DNA of 64,000 nt from the NCBI RefSeq assembly GCF_024323335.1, contig NC_066583.1:368655452-368719451 (forward strand), read 5' to 3'. Origin of the DNA: Lathyrus oleraceus. Its lineage: Eukaryota > Streptophyta > Magnoliopsida > Fabales > Fabaceae. Position 1 is the first letter of the stretch. The number at the start of each line of letters is the position of its first letter. The notes beneath the pieces were generated by a model. That model made no database searches. It worked only from the letters and a program-made list of their open reading frames with translations, and was not told the origin of the DNA. Positions 1-10,734 of this stretch are shown here, piece after piece. Both the position numbers and the translations under genes were made by a program.

Positions 1-28
1 CAAACATGATAAAGGGAAAGGCAAGGAA

Positions 29-2939
29 GTTGCCAAACCCAAACCCACTATTGCTGCTTTGAAGCCTAGTGGAAGCATAAGAAAAAGAAGGCACCTGCTT
101 CCATTGCGGTAAGACCGCACACTGGAAGAGGAACTGCCCAAAGTACCTGGAAGATAGGAAGAATGGAGTAGAGACTCCAACTTCAGGTATTTTTGTTATT
201 GAAATTAATTTATCTACTTCTGCATCATGGGTATTAGATACTGGATGCGGTTCTCACATTTGTACAAATGTGCATGGACTAAAAAGGAGTAGAAATTTGG
301 CAAAAGGTGAAGTCGACCTACGAGTTGGCAATGGAGAAAAGGTTGTTGTCTTAGCCGTAGGAACTTATGAATTGACTTTACCTAGTGGTTTAATAATTCA
401 GTTAGAGAACTGTTATTATGTACCAGCAATTAGCAGGAATATTATTTCCGTTTCTTGTTTGGACAAGTTTGGTTTTTCATTTATAATAAAGAGCAACTGT
501 TGCTTAACTTATTTGAATGATATATTCTATGCTACTGCACAAATGAACAATGGACTATATGTCCTTGATCTTGAAATGCCTATTTATAACATTAATACTA
601 AAAGGATGAAACCTAATGAGTTAAATCCAACTTACCTTTGGCATTGTCGATTAGGCCACATAAATGAGAAACGCATTTCCAAACTCCATAAAGATGGACT
701 CTTGGACTCTTTTGATTATGAATCATATGAGACATGCAGATCTTGTTTAATAGGAAAGATGACAAAGTCTCCATTTATAGGAAAAGGTGAAATAGCTAAT
801 GATCTTTTGGCACTCATACATACTGATGTATGTGGACCACTGAACATACCAGCCAGAGGAGGTTTTCAATACTTCATCATATTTACTGATGATTTCAGTA
901 GATATGGTTATGTGTATTTAATGAAACACAAATCAGAGTCCTTTGAAAAGTTCAAAGAATTCAAGAATGAAGTACAAAACCAACTAGGTAAGAATATTAA
1001 AACTCCTCGATCAGATCGAGATGGTGAATATTTAAGCCTAGAGTTTGATGACCATCTGAAAGAGTGTGGGATCCTATCCCAACTCACTCCTCCTGGAACA
1101 CCCCAATGGAATGGTGTATCTGAGAGAAGAAATCGAACCCTGTTAGACATGGTCCGATCCATGATGAGTCACGCCGATCTTCCAAACTCCTTTTGGGGAC
1201 ATGCACTATTGACAGCAGCTTACACACTTAACCGTGTTCCATCCAAAAAGGTTGAGAAGACACCATATGAGATATGGAGTGGTGAGAAACCACATATGTC
1301 TTACATGAAGATTTGGGGTTGCGAAGTTTATGTGAAACGACAAATTTCAACTAAGCTTGAGCCCAAATCTGACAAATGCCTATTTGTGGGGTATCCTAAA
1401 GAAACAAGAGGGTATTACTTCTACAATCCTTTTGAGGGCAAAGTGTTTGTCGCTCGAACTGGAGTTTTCCTAGAAAAGGATTTTATTTCCAAAGGAATCA
1501 GTGGGAGGAAAGTAGAGCTTGAAGAAATTCAAGAATCACAAAGCATCGATACACCTATGGAGGAATTAGAGCAGGAAACACAAGTGGTTGTGGAAGAGCA
1601 ACCTGCTCAAGTAGAACAAGACCAGCGTAGGTCAAGCAGGATACGTCACCTACCTGAGAGATATGGATATCTCATAACAGATCAAGGTGATGTATTACTC
1701 ATGGATCAAGATGAGTCTGTGACCTACCAAGAGGCCATAACTGGTCCCGAGTCTGAGAAGTGGCTAGAAGCCATGAAATCTGAAATGGATTCCATGTACA
1801 CAAACCAAGTTTGGACCTTGGTATAGCCTCCTGTAGGAGTTAATCCTATAGGATGCAAGGGGGTCTTCAAAATGAAGACTGACATGGATGGTAAGGTACA
1901 TACCTATAAGGCAAAACTGGTTGCAAAAGGATATAAACAAATTCATGGGGTTGACTATGATGAAACCTTTTCACCAGTTGCAATGCTTAAATCTGTTCGG
2001 ATTTTACTTGCTATCGCTGCATATCATGATTATGAAATATGGCAGATGGATGTCAAAACTGCTTTCCTTAATGGAAATCTTCTTGAGGATATGTACATGA
2101 CACAGCCTGAAGGATTTGACATACCAGAAGAAGCCCAAAAGATATGTAAGCTACAAAGATCAATCTATGGATTGAAGTAAGCTTCCAGGAGCTGGAATCT
2201 TCGTTTTGATGAAACAATGAAACAATATGGATTCATCAAGAACGAAGATGAGCCTTGTGTCTACAAGAAGGTTAGTGGGAGCATGATCGTTTTCCTGGTA
2301 TTATATGTAGATGACATATTACTCATTGGAAACGATGTCCCTACCCTGCAACAAGTAAAATATTGGTTGGGGAAATGCTTTTCTATGAAGGACCTAGGTG
2401 AAGCAGCCTATATATTAGGAATCAGAATCTATAGAGATAAATCACAAAATGCTTGGCCTAAGTCAAAGTACATAGACAAAGTGCTGAGACGCTTTAACAT
2501 GAATGGTTCCAATGGTTATGTGTTTTGCTTAAATGGTGGCGCTGTGAGCTAGAAAAGTTCAAAGCAAGATACGGTTGCTGATTCTACAACCGAGGCCGAG
2601 TATATTGCTGCCTCAAGTGCAGCAAAGGAAGTTGTTTGGATCAAAAGGTTCATTAGTGAACTTGGCATAGTCCCTAGCATTGTGGATCCCATTGGTCTCT
2701 ATTGTGATAACAATGGTGCTATCGCACAAGCTAAGGAGCCTAGATCTCACCAACGATCCAAACACATACTTAGGCGTTATCATCTCATTCGAGAGATAAT
2801 AGATAGAGGAGATGTGAAAATATGTAGAGTACCTACACTTGACAATATTGTTGACCCACTGACAAAGCCTCTTGCGCAGCAGAAGCATGATGGCCATACT
2901 AGATCAATGGGCATTAGGGGAATACCTGATTGGCTCTAG
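29..2939 (+). pseudogene. copia gag-pol polyprotein, broken
   Basis: A CCHC zinc knuckle (CX2CX4HX4C) lies at 96-137. Next come the protease motif VLDTG (231-245), the integrase HHCC finger and DDE core (about 640-1200), RT with a YVDD motif near 2308, and RNase H to 2939. From about 90 to 2939 a single frame runs through, but it carries in-frame stops at 1824-1826 (TAG), 2178-2180 (TAA) and 2550-2552 (TAG, at an expected Trp). A shift between about 65 and 93 separates the gag tail, which reads in the frame of position 29, from the rest. The C-terminal part of RT and the linker to RNase H are missing around 2500-2515, where RT jumps straight to the GYVF motif. The copy cannot make a functional polyprotein. 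Confidence 0.9.
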
Positions 2940-2953
2940 TGCTAGTGGGAGAT

Positions 2954-4351
2954 TGTTGGTGTAAGCCCTAGAGGCCAATACTTTTGGTACTTGTATCGAA
3001 TTATTTATTAATTAATAAAAAGGCTTTTTCTTTATTATGGTTGATTAATAAAGTCCCTGGAATAGATAGTCTGTTTAATGTATTAAGTGTGACTTAATCA
3101 TGAGAGCACATTAAACATAAGGACACTATTCTTAAAGTATCTGTAGTCGAGCTTTAGTGTGAAGTGGGATAACATTAAAGCATTAAGACTATTATGTTTG
3201 TAGACTGATGATCACATCTCATGGATCATGGATAAAGAGTTATCAAGTCTTAAACATAGGTATGAATATTAAGAGTAATATTTATACCGGATTGACCCGC
3301 TATGAGAATACTATATAGAAGGTTATGCAAAGTGTCATAAGTTATTCTCATGGTGATAATAGTGTATACCACTCTTCGACCTGAAACCACTATGGATCCT
3401 AGATGTAGAGTCGAGTGCTTTATTGCTGATCCAACGTTGTCTGTAACTGGATAACCATAAAAACAGTTGATGGGTACTCCACGAAGCATGCTGAGGGACA
3501 TGAGTGACCTAGATGGAATTTGCCTATCCTGCGTAACAGGATAAATGTCTATGGGCCCAATATTGAACTGGACAAGGATGACACGGTCTATACCTTGTGT
3601 TCAATATAGACATAAGGACAAAGGGGTAATTATACACATAATTATTATCACAGGAGGTTTTGTCAGATCACATGACATTTTCGTGACTTGGGTAGCAGTG
3701 ATGTGTTGCTAGATACCGCTCACTATTTATTATGTTAAATGTGTGATTTAATATAATTGCCAACGTCGCGAAAACCTACAGGGTCACACACAAGGACGGA
3801 TTGATGAGAAATAGAGTAACTAAGGAACACCGTAAGGTACGGTGCACGTAAGTGGGAGACGAAATATGGTAAGGTACCAAATACTTAAGTGATTTTGGCA
3901 TATTATGAGATATGGGCCAAAATACACTTAAGTGGGCTTTTTAGCTTGAAGCCCACACAAGTGGTTCTATAAATAGAACACTTGGGTAGAAGCATTGTCA
4001 CTCAGATTCAACTCAAGTGAAGAGTTGGAGTTTCGTTTCCTTCTCTCTCTAACTCAAAGCCTTCATTCGTACCAGCTAGCACTGAGATTGAAGGAATTCG
4101 TTCGTGTGGACTGAGTAGAGACGTTGTCATCGTTCAACGTTCGTGATCGCCCCGTGGATCTATATCCAAGGTTTTGATCGTTACAAGAGATCTGCACCAA
4201 AGGTTTGAATCGCCACAAGAGGTAACGATTCTATCACTGATCATGCCCATTCGTTAGGATCACTAAATAGAGAAATTTTAAATTTCGTTGCGCCTTGGAT
4301 GGCAATTCTCCTTCTCCATTTTGGATATCAACCAAGTCGTATGATTCAACA
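2954..4351 (+). repeat. 3' LTR of the copia element (1398 bp)
   Basis: The LTR begins TGTTGGTG directly after a short purine-rich tract (2941-2953) and ends CAACA, giving a 5-bp terminal inverted repeat TGTTG/CAACA. It contains a TATA box and no coding sequence. The left edge is well supported by the purine tract, and the right edge by the resumption of the host element's reading frame. Confidence 0.85.
3968..3975 (+). promoter_or_regulatory. TATA box of the copia LTR
   Basis: TATAAATA lies about two thirds of the way into the LTR. It is followed about 30 bp later by a plausible start of the R region. This is the normal position of a pol II promoter in a plant LTR. Confidence 0.6.
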
Positions 4352-5790
4352 TATACTGGTGTAAGCGCTTAGCAGCCTAAGCCAAAGCACAACATGTCTT
4401 CTCAAGCACCGAGTATCTAGACTCACACTCGGTGAACTTGTTACTCAGGTAGTAGATATCATACTCTTTCTTTTCTGATTCGTCTTGCTGACCAAGAACA
4501 CAACCCATTGAGTCTTCAAGAACTGTCAGATACATAATCAAAGGTCTCCCTTCCACAGGTGGATACAGAATCGGAGGCTCAGACAAATACTCTTTAATAC
4601 TGTTAAAGGCCTTCTGGCAGTCCTCGGTCCAATCATGAGACTGATCTTTCTGGAGGAGCTTGAATATCGGCGCACATGTGGCAGACATGTGGGATATGAA
4701 TCTGGAAATATAATTCAAGCGGCCAAGAAAACCTCGGACTTGCTTCTCAGTCTTGGGCGCAGGCATCTCTTGTATTGCTTTGACCTTTGCAGGATCAACT
4801 TCAATACCTCTTTCGTTGACAATAAAGCCCAATAACTTGCCGGAACGGACTCCAAATGTACACTTGTTAGGATTCAGACGAAGCTTATACTTCCTCAAAC
4901 ACTGAAAAAGCTTCAACAAGTGATCTACATGTTCAGCTTCCGTTCTTGACTTTGCAATCATATCATCAACATATACCTCGATCTCCTTGTGCATCATATC
5001 GTGAAACAAGGTAGTCATAGCCCGTTGGTACGTGGCTTCGGCGTTCTTCAAATCGAAGGGCATCACTCGATAACATAATGTTCCCCAAGGTGTGATGAAT
5101 GATGTCTTCTCTATATCCTCGGGTGCCATTTTAATCTGATTATATCCGAAAAATCCGTCCATAAACGAGAAGACATTGAACTTAGCTGTATTATCTACCA
5201 ATATATCAATATGTGGTAGAGGGAAATCATCTTTCGGACTAGCTTTATTCAAGTCTCTATAGTCCACACACATTCGGACTTTTCCATCTTTCTTAGGCAC
5301 GGGCACAATATTGGCCACCCATTGAGGATATGTAGAAGTCACCAGAAACCCCGCATCAATTTGCTTATGAACTTTTTCTTTGATCTTCACTGCCATATCG
5401 GGATGAGTTCTTCTGAGCTTCTGCTTCACAGGAACGCACTCAGGTTTCAAAGGCAGAAAATGTTGCACGATATCTGTATCTAGACCAGACATGTCTTTAT
5501 ACGACCAAGCAAAGACATCGACATATTCTCGTAGCAACTCAATCAACCCCTTCTTAACGGATTCTTCCAGGAGTGCCCCAATCTTTACTTCTCTAACACA
5601 ATCTTCAGACCCCAAGTTGACTGTTTCCAGATTCTCAAGATGCAGCTGGATGAGCTTCTCTGCATGCTCAAGTAGATGGGTAATCTCGTCAGGAATCTCT
5701 TCAACATAGTTTTCTTCCGCTTCAAATACAGGGAACTCAAAGTTGGGAGATGGTGTTGGATCATTATGTTCAATGGGTTTGATCAACCTG
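4352..5790 (-). pseudogene. Ogre reverse transcriptase / RNase H (interrupted)
   Basis: The open stretch 5837-4377 reads an acidic leader with EIPDEI, then RT with the VPKKDGK, VDYRDLNKA and YVDD motifs (YVDD at about 4962-4973). RNase H follows, beginning around the DASMG-like position. An in-frame TAG at 4377-4379 replaces an expected Trp after the CCALA motif. The same frame continues to 4352, where the copia insertion cuts it. Besides the stop, the catalytic RT residues look intact, so decay is moderate. The upstream end is set at a candidate splice acceptor near 5790 because the family is spliced there. This enzyme would copy the element's RNA in virus-like particles. Confidence 0.85.
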
Positions 5791-6050
5791 TATAATGATT
5801 TTGAATATAAAGAGATTTTAGAATTCAAACAAGGCAAATCATTATGCAGATAAAAAGATTTATTTTTATTCTTTTTATTTTTTAGGGTTTTATGTGATCA
5901 CCAATTTCATGCAAAAGCGAAAAGGGAAAATAATTGAAAAAACAAACATTTAACATGAATTTATTGAATGAAAATATCATTGTATTTATGCGCCAACAAT
6001 GTCATCACTTCTCCTTTTGGCATGGGAGAAGGGTTTTTAAACACAATGAA
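5791..6050 (-). other. candidate intron between Ogre protease and RT
   Basis: No frame is open between the end of the protease extension (motif IHKSK, near 6053) and the RT leader. The - strand reads ...attatacag followed by gttgatcaa at 5790, a plausible 3' splice site. Ogre elements are known to carry a spliced intron at exactly this place. The donor site cannot be fixed by eye, so the left boundary in the transcript (near 6050) is approximate. Confidence 0.5.
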
Positions 6051-6052
6051 CA

Positions 6053-7320
6053 TTACTTTGACTTATGGATAACTGTCGGAACATCAACAGCGACCCAATT
6101 ATTGCAGACCCCTCCAGGGATGACAAAGTTTCCAGAATCCTCCGCATCCTCTTCCACAATAGCAGCGACTTCCTCATCTTGACCGGTGTGGATGAATCCA
6201 CCACTCTTGAACAACCCTTTCTTGTTGAAGACACCAGAAGAATACCCTATGCCAACCCGGGATTTGTTGTCTTCCAGCTTAATCATTTGCCCCAATCCAG
6301 CAGTTGCACCATGCTCAATGGCCAACTTAGCATCTTTATAGGACGCAAATGAAGAAGTTCCTTTCTTAATAGGTTAAGCAATAGATAAAGCTTGGAACGG
6401 GGTTCTAACTTCATCCTCGGCGTCTATATAAGAGAAGGAAGACAAATGGCTAACCAGGAGAGCCTTTTCTCCCCCTACCACCACCAACTTCTTGTTTTTA
6501 ACAAACTTCAGTTTCTGGTGTAGGGTGGATGTCACGGCGCCTGCCTCGTGAATCAATGGTCTGCCCAAGAGACAACTATACGATGGGTGAATGTCCATGA
6601 CATGGAAGGTGATCTGGAAATCACTTGGTCCAATTTTGACCGGGAGATCAACTTCTCTAATCACAGTTTTACGAGACCCATCGAAAGCTTTCACCACCAC
6701 TCCACTATGCCTCATGGGAGGCCCCTGCTATGACAATTTTGCAAGAGTGGACTTTGGCAACACATTTAATGATGACCCAGTGTCCACCAGCACATTGGAC
6801 ATGGCATCATCTTTGCAGCTCATAGATATGTGCAATGCCAAGTTGTGGTCTCTTCCCTCCTCGGGGAGATCAGCATCACAAAAACTCAAGTTGTTACAAG
6901 CGGTGATGTTTGCAACAATACTGTCAAATTATTCTATAGTGACGTCATGATCTACATACGCCACATCCAACACCTTCTGCAGAGCTTCTCGGTGTGGTTC
7001 TGAATTCATCAGTAAGGATAGTACAGAGATCTTGGATGGCGTCTATAGAAGTTGATCTACCATGTTGTACTCACTTCTCTTGATGAGCCTCAACATCTCA
7101 CCACAGTCTTCTTTCACATTCCCACTTTGGCCAGCAGAGACAGGAGCTCTTACAACGGAGGCAGGTTTGGCAACAAGTGCCGGATTCAGAGCATTCACAA
7201 CAGTCCCAACCGGGCGTTCAGCATAATCAGCAACATCAGCCCTTCGGACATCAGCTTGAGGTTTCGGCGGAGCCGAGAAGACCCGACCGCTACGGGTCAG
7301 GCCGCTGACGTCGGCAATAT
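6053..7320 (-). pseudogene. Ogre aspartic protease and C-terminal extension
   Basis: The - strand codes for a linker after gag, then the protease active-site motif VDTGSSLN (about 6764-6784), the flap-side motif LLGRPLIH and a C-terminal extension rich in Gly and acidic residues. Most of it lies in one frame (7315 down to about 6374) but with in-frame stops near 7046, 6934 and at 6728-6730. The extension is open from 6325 to 6053 in another register, implying a further shift near 6350-6374. A frameshift near 7310-7320 separates it from gag. The enzyme would process the gag-pol polyprotein. Confidence 0.85.
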
Positions 7321-8180
7321 TAACAACAGATGAAGAGGGGGCACCTCTTTCCCATCCTCTAAGGCTACAACATTGTAGCGATAGGGAACCGCTTTCTCAG
7401 AAGAGTATGGCACAGGGCCAGCTGGTTTGATGATCAAAGAAGGAGAAGCCTTTTGCTTGCTACCATCATACTTGATAATAACAGGCTCGGGGATCCAAAA
7501 TACCGGAGAAATTACGTTGACTTCATCAACATCTTCGTCAACATTTCTGTTTTGAAGTATCTCAATGACTCCTTCATCCAGCATTTCTTGAACATCTTTG
7601 CGTACTTGGCAACATCCTCTTCGATTGACAGTGAAAACTAGGCATCTATCGTGGTCGTGCTCGTAATGACTATAATCACACAGTAGTCTATGCATCTCGA
7701 CCAGAGGTTGTCGAATATGACTGACATATTTGACTTTGTATTTACCAGGGCAGCCCTGGACCATGTTGACAGATTTCCCATGCTCGGGCAATGGGTTCTT
7801 CTTCACATTAGGACCTACGTCCTCAAAACACAGAATACCACATCTCACAAGGTCTTGAACCTTGGTCTTCAGTGGATAGCAGTTTTCTACATCATGTCCG
7901 GGAGCACCGGAATGATAAACACAGTGTAATTCAGGCTTATACCACCACTGAGGGTTGGTAGGTATAGCCGGTGGGTCTCGTGGAGTAATCAACTTCCTCT
8001 CTATCAAAGAGAGATATAATTCTGCATATGTCATGGGAATAGGATTGAAGGTGACCCTCTTCCTCTCGTAGCTTGTGCTGGCTTGATTACTGTTTCGAGG
8101 CTGGTAGGCCTGCTGTTGAGGACGGTGTTGTTGTTGTTGATATTGCGGATGTGGTTGTTGCTGATTATTGTTGTGATGCT
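7297..8180 (-). pseudogene. Ogre gag, C-terminal part
   Basis: The - strand encodes a Gln/His-rich linker, the conserved MTYAELYLSLIE segment, an Ogre-type zinc knuckle with His in place of a Cys (CVYHSGAPGHDVENC), and the PLPEHG motif. It forms the nucleocapsid end of gag. The frame is open to 8331, but residues upstream of 8180 come from the neighbouring LTR, not from gag. The capsid part is absent. A frameshift before the protease breaks the normal gag-pro fusion. Confidence 0.85.
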
Positions 8181-10362
8181 TGTCGCAACCTGAAAAAGGA
8201 GATGCGAAAAAACAACCGGCGAGAAAGAAAAGACAGAAGAGTCGCCACCGTGCGTTATTTATCCATAAGGAGGGAAAGGAAATGCTCGAAGTAAACCTGG
8301 AAAAGAGAAAGGAAAAGACAAGGTCTCGCAACCAAATCTTGGGTTCGGGAGTCGATTATGCGAAGGGAAGGTATTAGCACCCCTACGCATCCGTAGTACT
8401 CTACGGGATCCACTCTTGTTGTTCTTGTCTAAAGGGTGTGGGTTTATCTAATGTACTATTTACTAAAAGAGGGGTCAAAAGAAAATTACTCGCACGGATG
8501 TCGCATCCACTGCATACGTATCTCATCTGAATATGAGAATCAGAGTCTTCGTAGCTCGGCTACCTATGGGCTAAAGAGGAGTGTGCTCGCTAAGACATCG
8601 CGCCTTATGCTTACGTATCTCATCTGGAATGAGAATCAGAGCAAATCGTAGTTCGGCTAACTACGGGTTAAGGGTTTGGATGAACGACGTTACTACGCAA
8701 TTTACCGGATGCTCGACCTTTGGAGACTTACTCGCCTGTAGTAGAAGGAGTTAACGTGTTCCTAGGAGAAGAAAAATCAATGAGTTTGTTTGTGTTTTAG
8801 GAATGCTCATGCAAAAAAGGAAGTCCTAGACGAAGGAGCAGTGCTACCTTAATTGACATGCAAACGAGAGACTATACGAAGCCTAGCAATCCTATGGGGA
8901 AACGATCAGACCATACAAAATAAACATGCATAAAGTAAAATGCCAACAAGGGGGCTCAAACATATATGGGTAGGGCTTTAGTCAAGAGGGGTCATATCAA
9001 CCTCGACAAACAAGCCATGGAAGGGTGATCAAATGGGCTCTTAACCACTGACATTGAACGTCAGGGTGAGCAGATCAAAAGGGTAATGAGGATAAGACCT
9101 CATAGCTCTTAACCCTGGACAGGGTGAGCTCATGACAAAAAGTGGGGATTCAGAAAGGTGGAACCCTCTCCACTGACTGACCGGACAAAAGATCTTAGGC
9201 TTTTGTTCTGAAGCTTCGACACGTAGTGCAAGCATAAAGAACGACACACTGAATAACGGGGGATTGATTACTAATCCCTTTTATCCGTCAATTGCCTCTT
9301 CAGGGAGGTCTTTAGCACTGATGCCTCTTCTTGGAGGTCTTTGGGCACAAAAGTAAACAAACAAAAGAAAACATTGCCTCCTATTGAGGTCTTCCAGCTA
9401 AGAAAGCGGTAAAATGCGGGAAAGATAAAGGGATCAAGAGGTCTATCACACGGATAAGGATCCTAAGTAATAACAGCTAAAGAAATAAGAAACCCAGAGA
9501 TCTCTCGAGCTGGAACCATCAAAGAAAGCAAGTCAATACAGGTAATCGGAATAAATCTCCAAATGGTATCCCACAAATAAAGTGGAATGCCAAGCAAGCT
9601 ATCCTTTCAGGAGTCATGTGAGCCCTCACAAAAAAACTGATTGGGGAGGATCGATTGAAATTGAATTGCACCGTTGGCTTTGCAGAACAATCTTAGGGTT
9701 TATATGAGAGGGAATTGGTTCTTTGCAGATGAGTTCCCTTCAGTCTCTGGAGGTTGCTCTGAATTAGTTAGAATCTCTCTAGGGTTTTTCCACTGATTTT
9801 TTTTTAGAATTTATAACCTGATTTTCGTGGCTTTGTGGGCTCAAATGAGAGAGGTCCAAGTCCAAGATTTTTCTGTTATATTTTATTTATTTATTTATTT
9901 ATCGTTTTTTTTTCGTTTTCTTTTCGTTTTTTTTTTCGTTTTTTTTTCGTTTTATTTTATTTTATTATTTTTTATTATTATTTTCGAAACGCGTGGGCTT
10001 CGCCTAGCGAGCATGACAGCTCAAGAAATTCCTCTGAGCGTAGGTGATTCTGGTGGCTTTTCTTGGGACTCGCTAGACGACCCATTCTGCTCGCCTAGCG
10101 AGCATGACAGCTCATGAACAAACTTTTGCTCCTTCAAGATTAACGTTTTGACTGATGAATAGACCCCATTTGAACATGTTGGAAGTATCTCAAGCCATTC
10201 CCTTGTGTTGACTGATCACCCAGATAGGACCCACAAAGTGTCTTGGATGATATTCAAGCTTCTTGGATCTAATTCCGATTGACATGATGAAATGCAATAT
10301 GAAATGTTAAATGACCTAAAAATGAATGCATGAATGAGGGGGGCAAATTTTGAGGTATTACA
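8181..10362 (-). repeat. Ogre-type LTR (2182 bp)
   Basis: Read on the - strand, it starts TGTAATACCTCAAAATTTG and ends GGTTGCGACA. Its U5 end shares the block that reads gaaggtattagcacccct on the + strand with the other Ogre LTR at 35380. To its right (10363-10436) lies a segment resembling the 3' UTR next to the Ogre LTR at 25045. To its left lies gag, with no primer-binding site between. No 5-bp target duplication is visible (atgct versus gctgc). It is a junction LTR in a rearranged element. Confidence 0.75.
9885..9990. repeat. T-rich low-complexity tract
   Basis: A run of tttat and cgttttttt motifs lies within the Ogre-type LTR. No coding or structural meaning is evident. It is probably a product of slippage. 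Confidence 0.7.
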
Positions 10363-10436
10363 GCTGCCCATATTCAATCAACTGGAGACCTGAAAAGAAG
10401 ATAGCAGCGACTTTCGCACTTTCGAGGTATCAAGGG
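10363..10436 (-). other. Ogre 3' UTR fragment next to the LTR
   Basis: The spaced pattern gacctgaa...gata.ca.c.actttcg after the LTR matches the sequence next to the LTR edge at 25045. This suggests about 70 bp of Ogre 3' UTR. The junction with LINE sequence near 10437 is approximate. Confidence 0.5.
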
Positions 10437-10670
10437 ATTGAAAGCTAACTTGCAAAATCACAAAATGTTAGGGAGATTGTTAGTCTAGTATTTAACCGCA
10501 ATTAATTTCAAGCCTAACTTGTAAAACCAATTCTAAGGGAAGTTAGCATAGTCCATCCATGGTCCATAAATAAAGAGGAAGCCATGATTATTCTTGACAA
10601 TCAATCTACTAAGAGCCAATTTAGTAGGGTTATTTTCCAAACCTCTCGAGTTCCAATACATGCAAATCAT
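10437..10670 (-). pseudogene. LINE ORF2, N-terminal endonuclease start
   Basis: Reading from 10670 leftwards gives the typical start of a plant LINE ORF2: M-I-C-.-.-W-N-.-R-G-L, followed by LALSRLIVKN and a segment ending FIYGPW. This is the beginning of the apurinic-type endonuclease domain that nicks the target site. The frame then decays and the copy is cut by the Ogre 3' UTR/LTR at about 10437. Endonuclease core, RT and tail are all missing. Confidence 0.65.
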
Positions 10671-10734
10671 CTCAAAGGTGCGTCAAGGCCAACCTTTGAT
10701 CTGGTAATGTATCCCTAGCTAACTTTATCTTCTT

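Larger units (their letters stand above)
1..4351 (+). mobile_element. Ty1/copia LTR retrotransposon, 3' part
   Basis: The window opens inside a copia element in copia order: gag zinc knuckle, protease, integrase, RT, RNase H, then one LTR. The 5' LTR and most of gag lie outside. The right end is set at 4351 because the LTR begins TGTTG and ends CAACA, and because the - strand gypsy RNase H coding sequence resumes immediately at 4352. The element therefore sits inside that older gypsy element. The 1.4 kb LTR would fit an Angela-like lineage, but the lineage is not firmly recognised. No target-site duplication can be checked because the other end is missing. Confidence 0.9.
4352..8180 (-). mobile_element. 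Ogre-type Ty3/gypsy internal region, decayed
   Basis: On the - strand the order is C-terminal gag, aspartic protease, a non-coding gap, then RT and the start of RNase H. This is the Ogre (Tat lineage) arrangement. The copia element at 1-4351 cuts it in RNase H, so the rest of pol must lie left of the window. On the right it joins an Ogre-type LTR directly at 8180/8181. The N-terminal half of gag, the 5' UTR and the primer-binding site are missing there. Confidence 0.85.

Noticed and set aside
8176..10367. 8181-10362 as a simple solo LTR inserted in gag
   Set aside because: Flanks atgct and gctgc do not match, and Ogre 3' UTR-like sequence lies on the right side.
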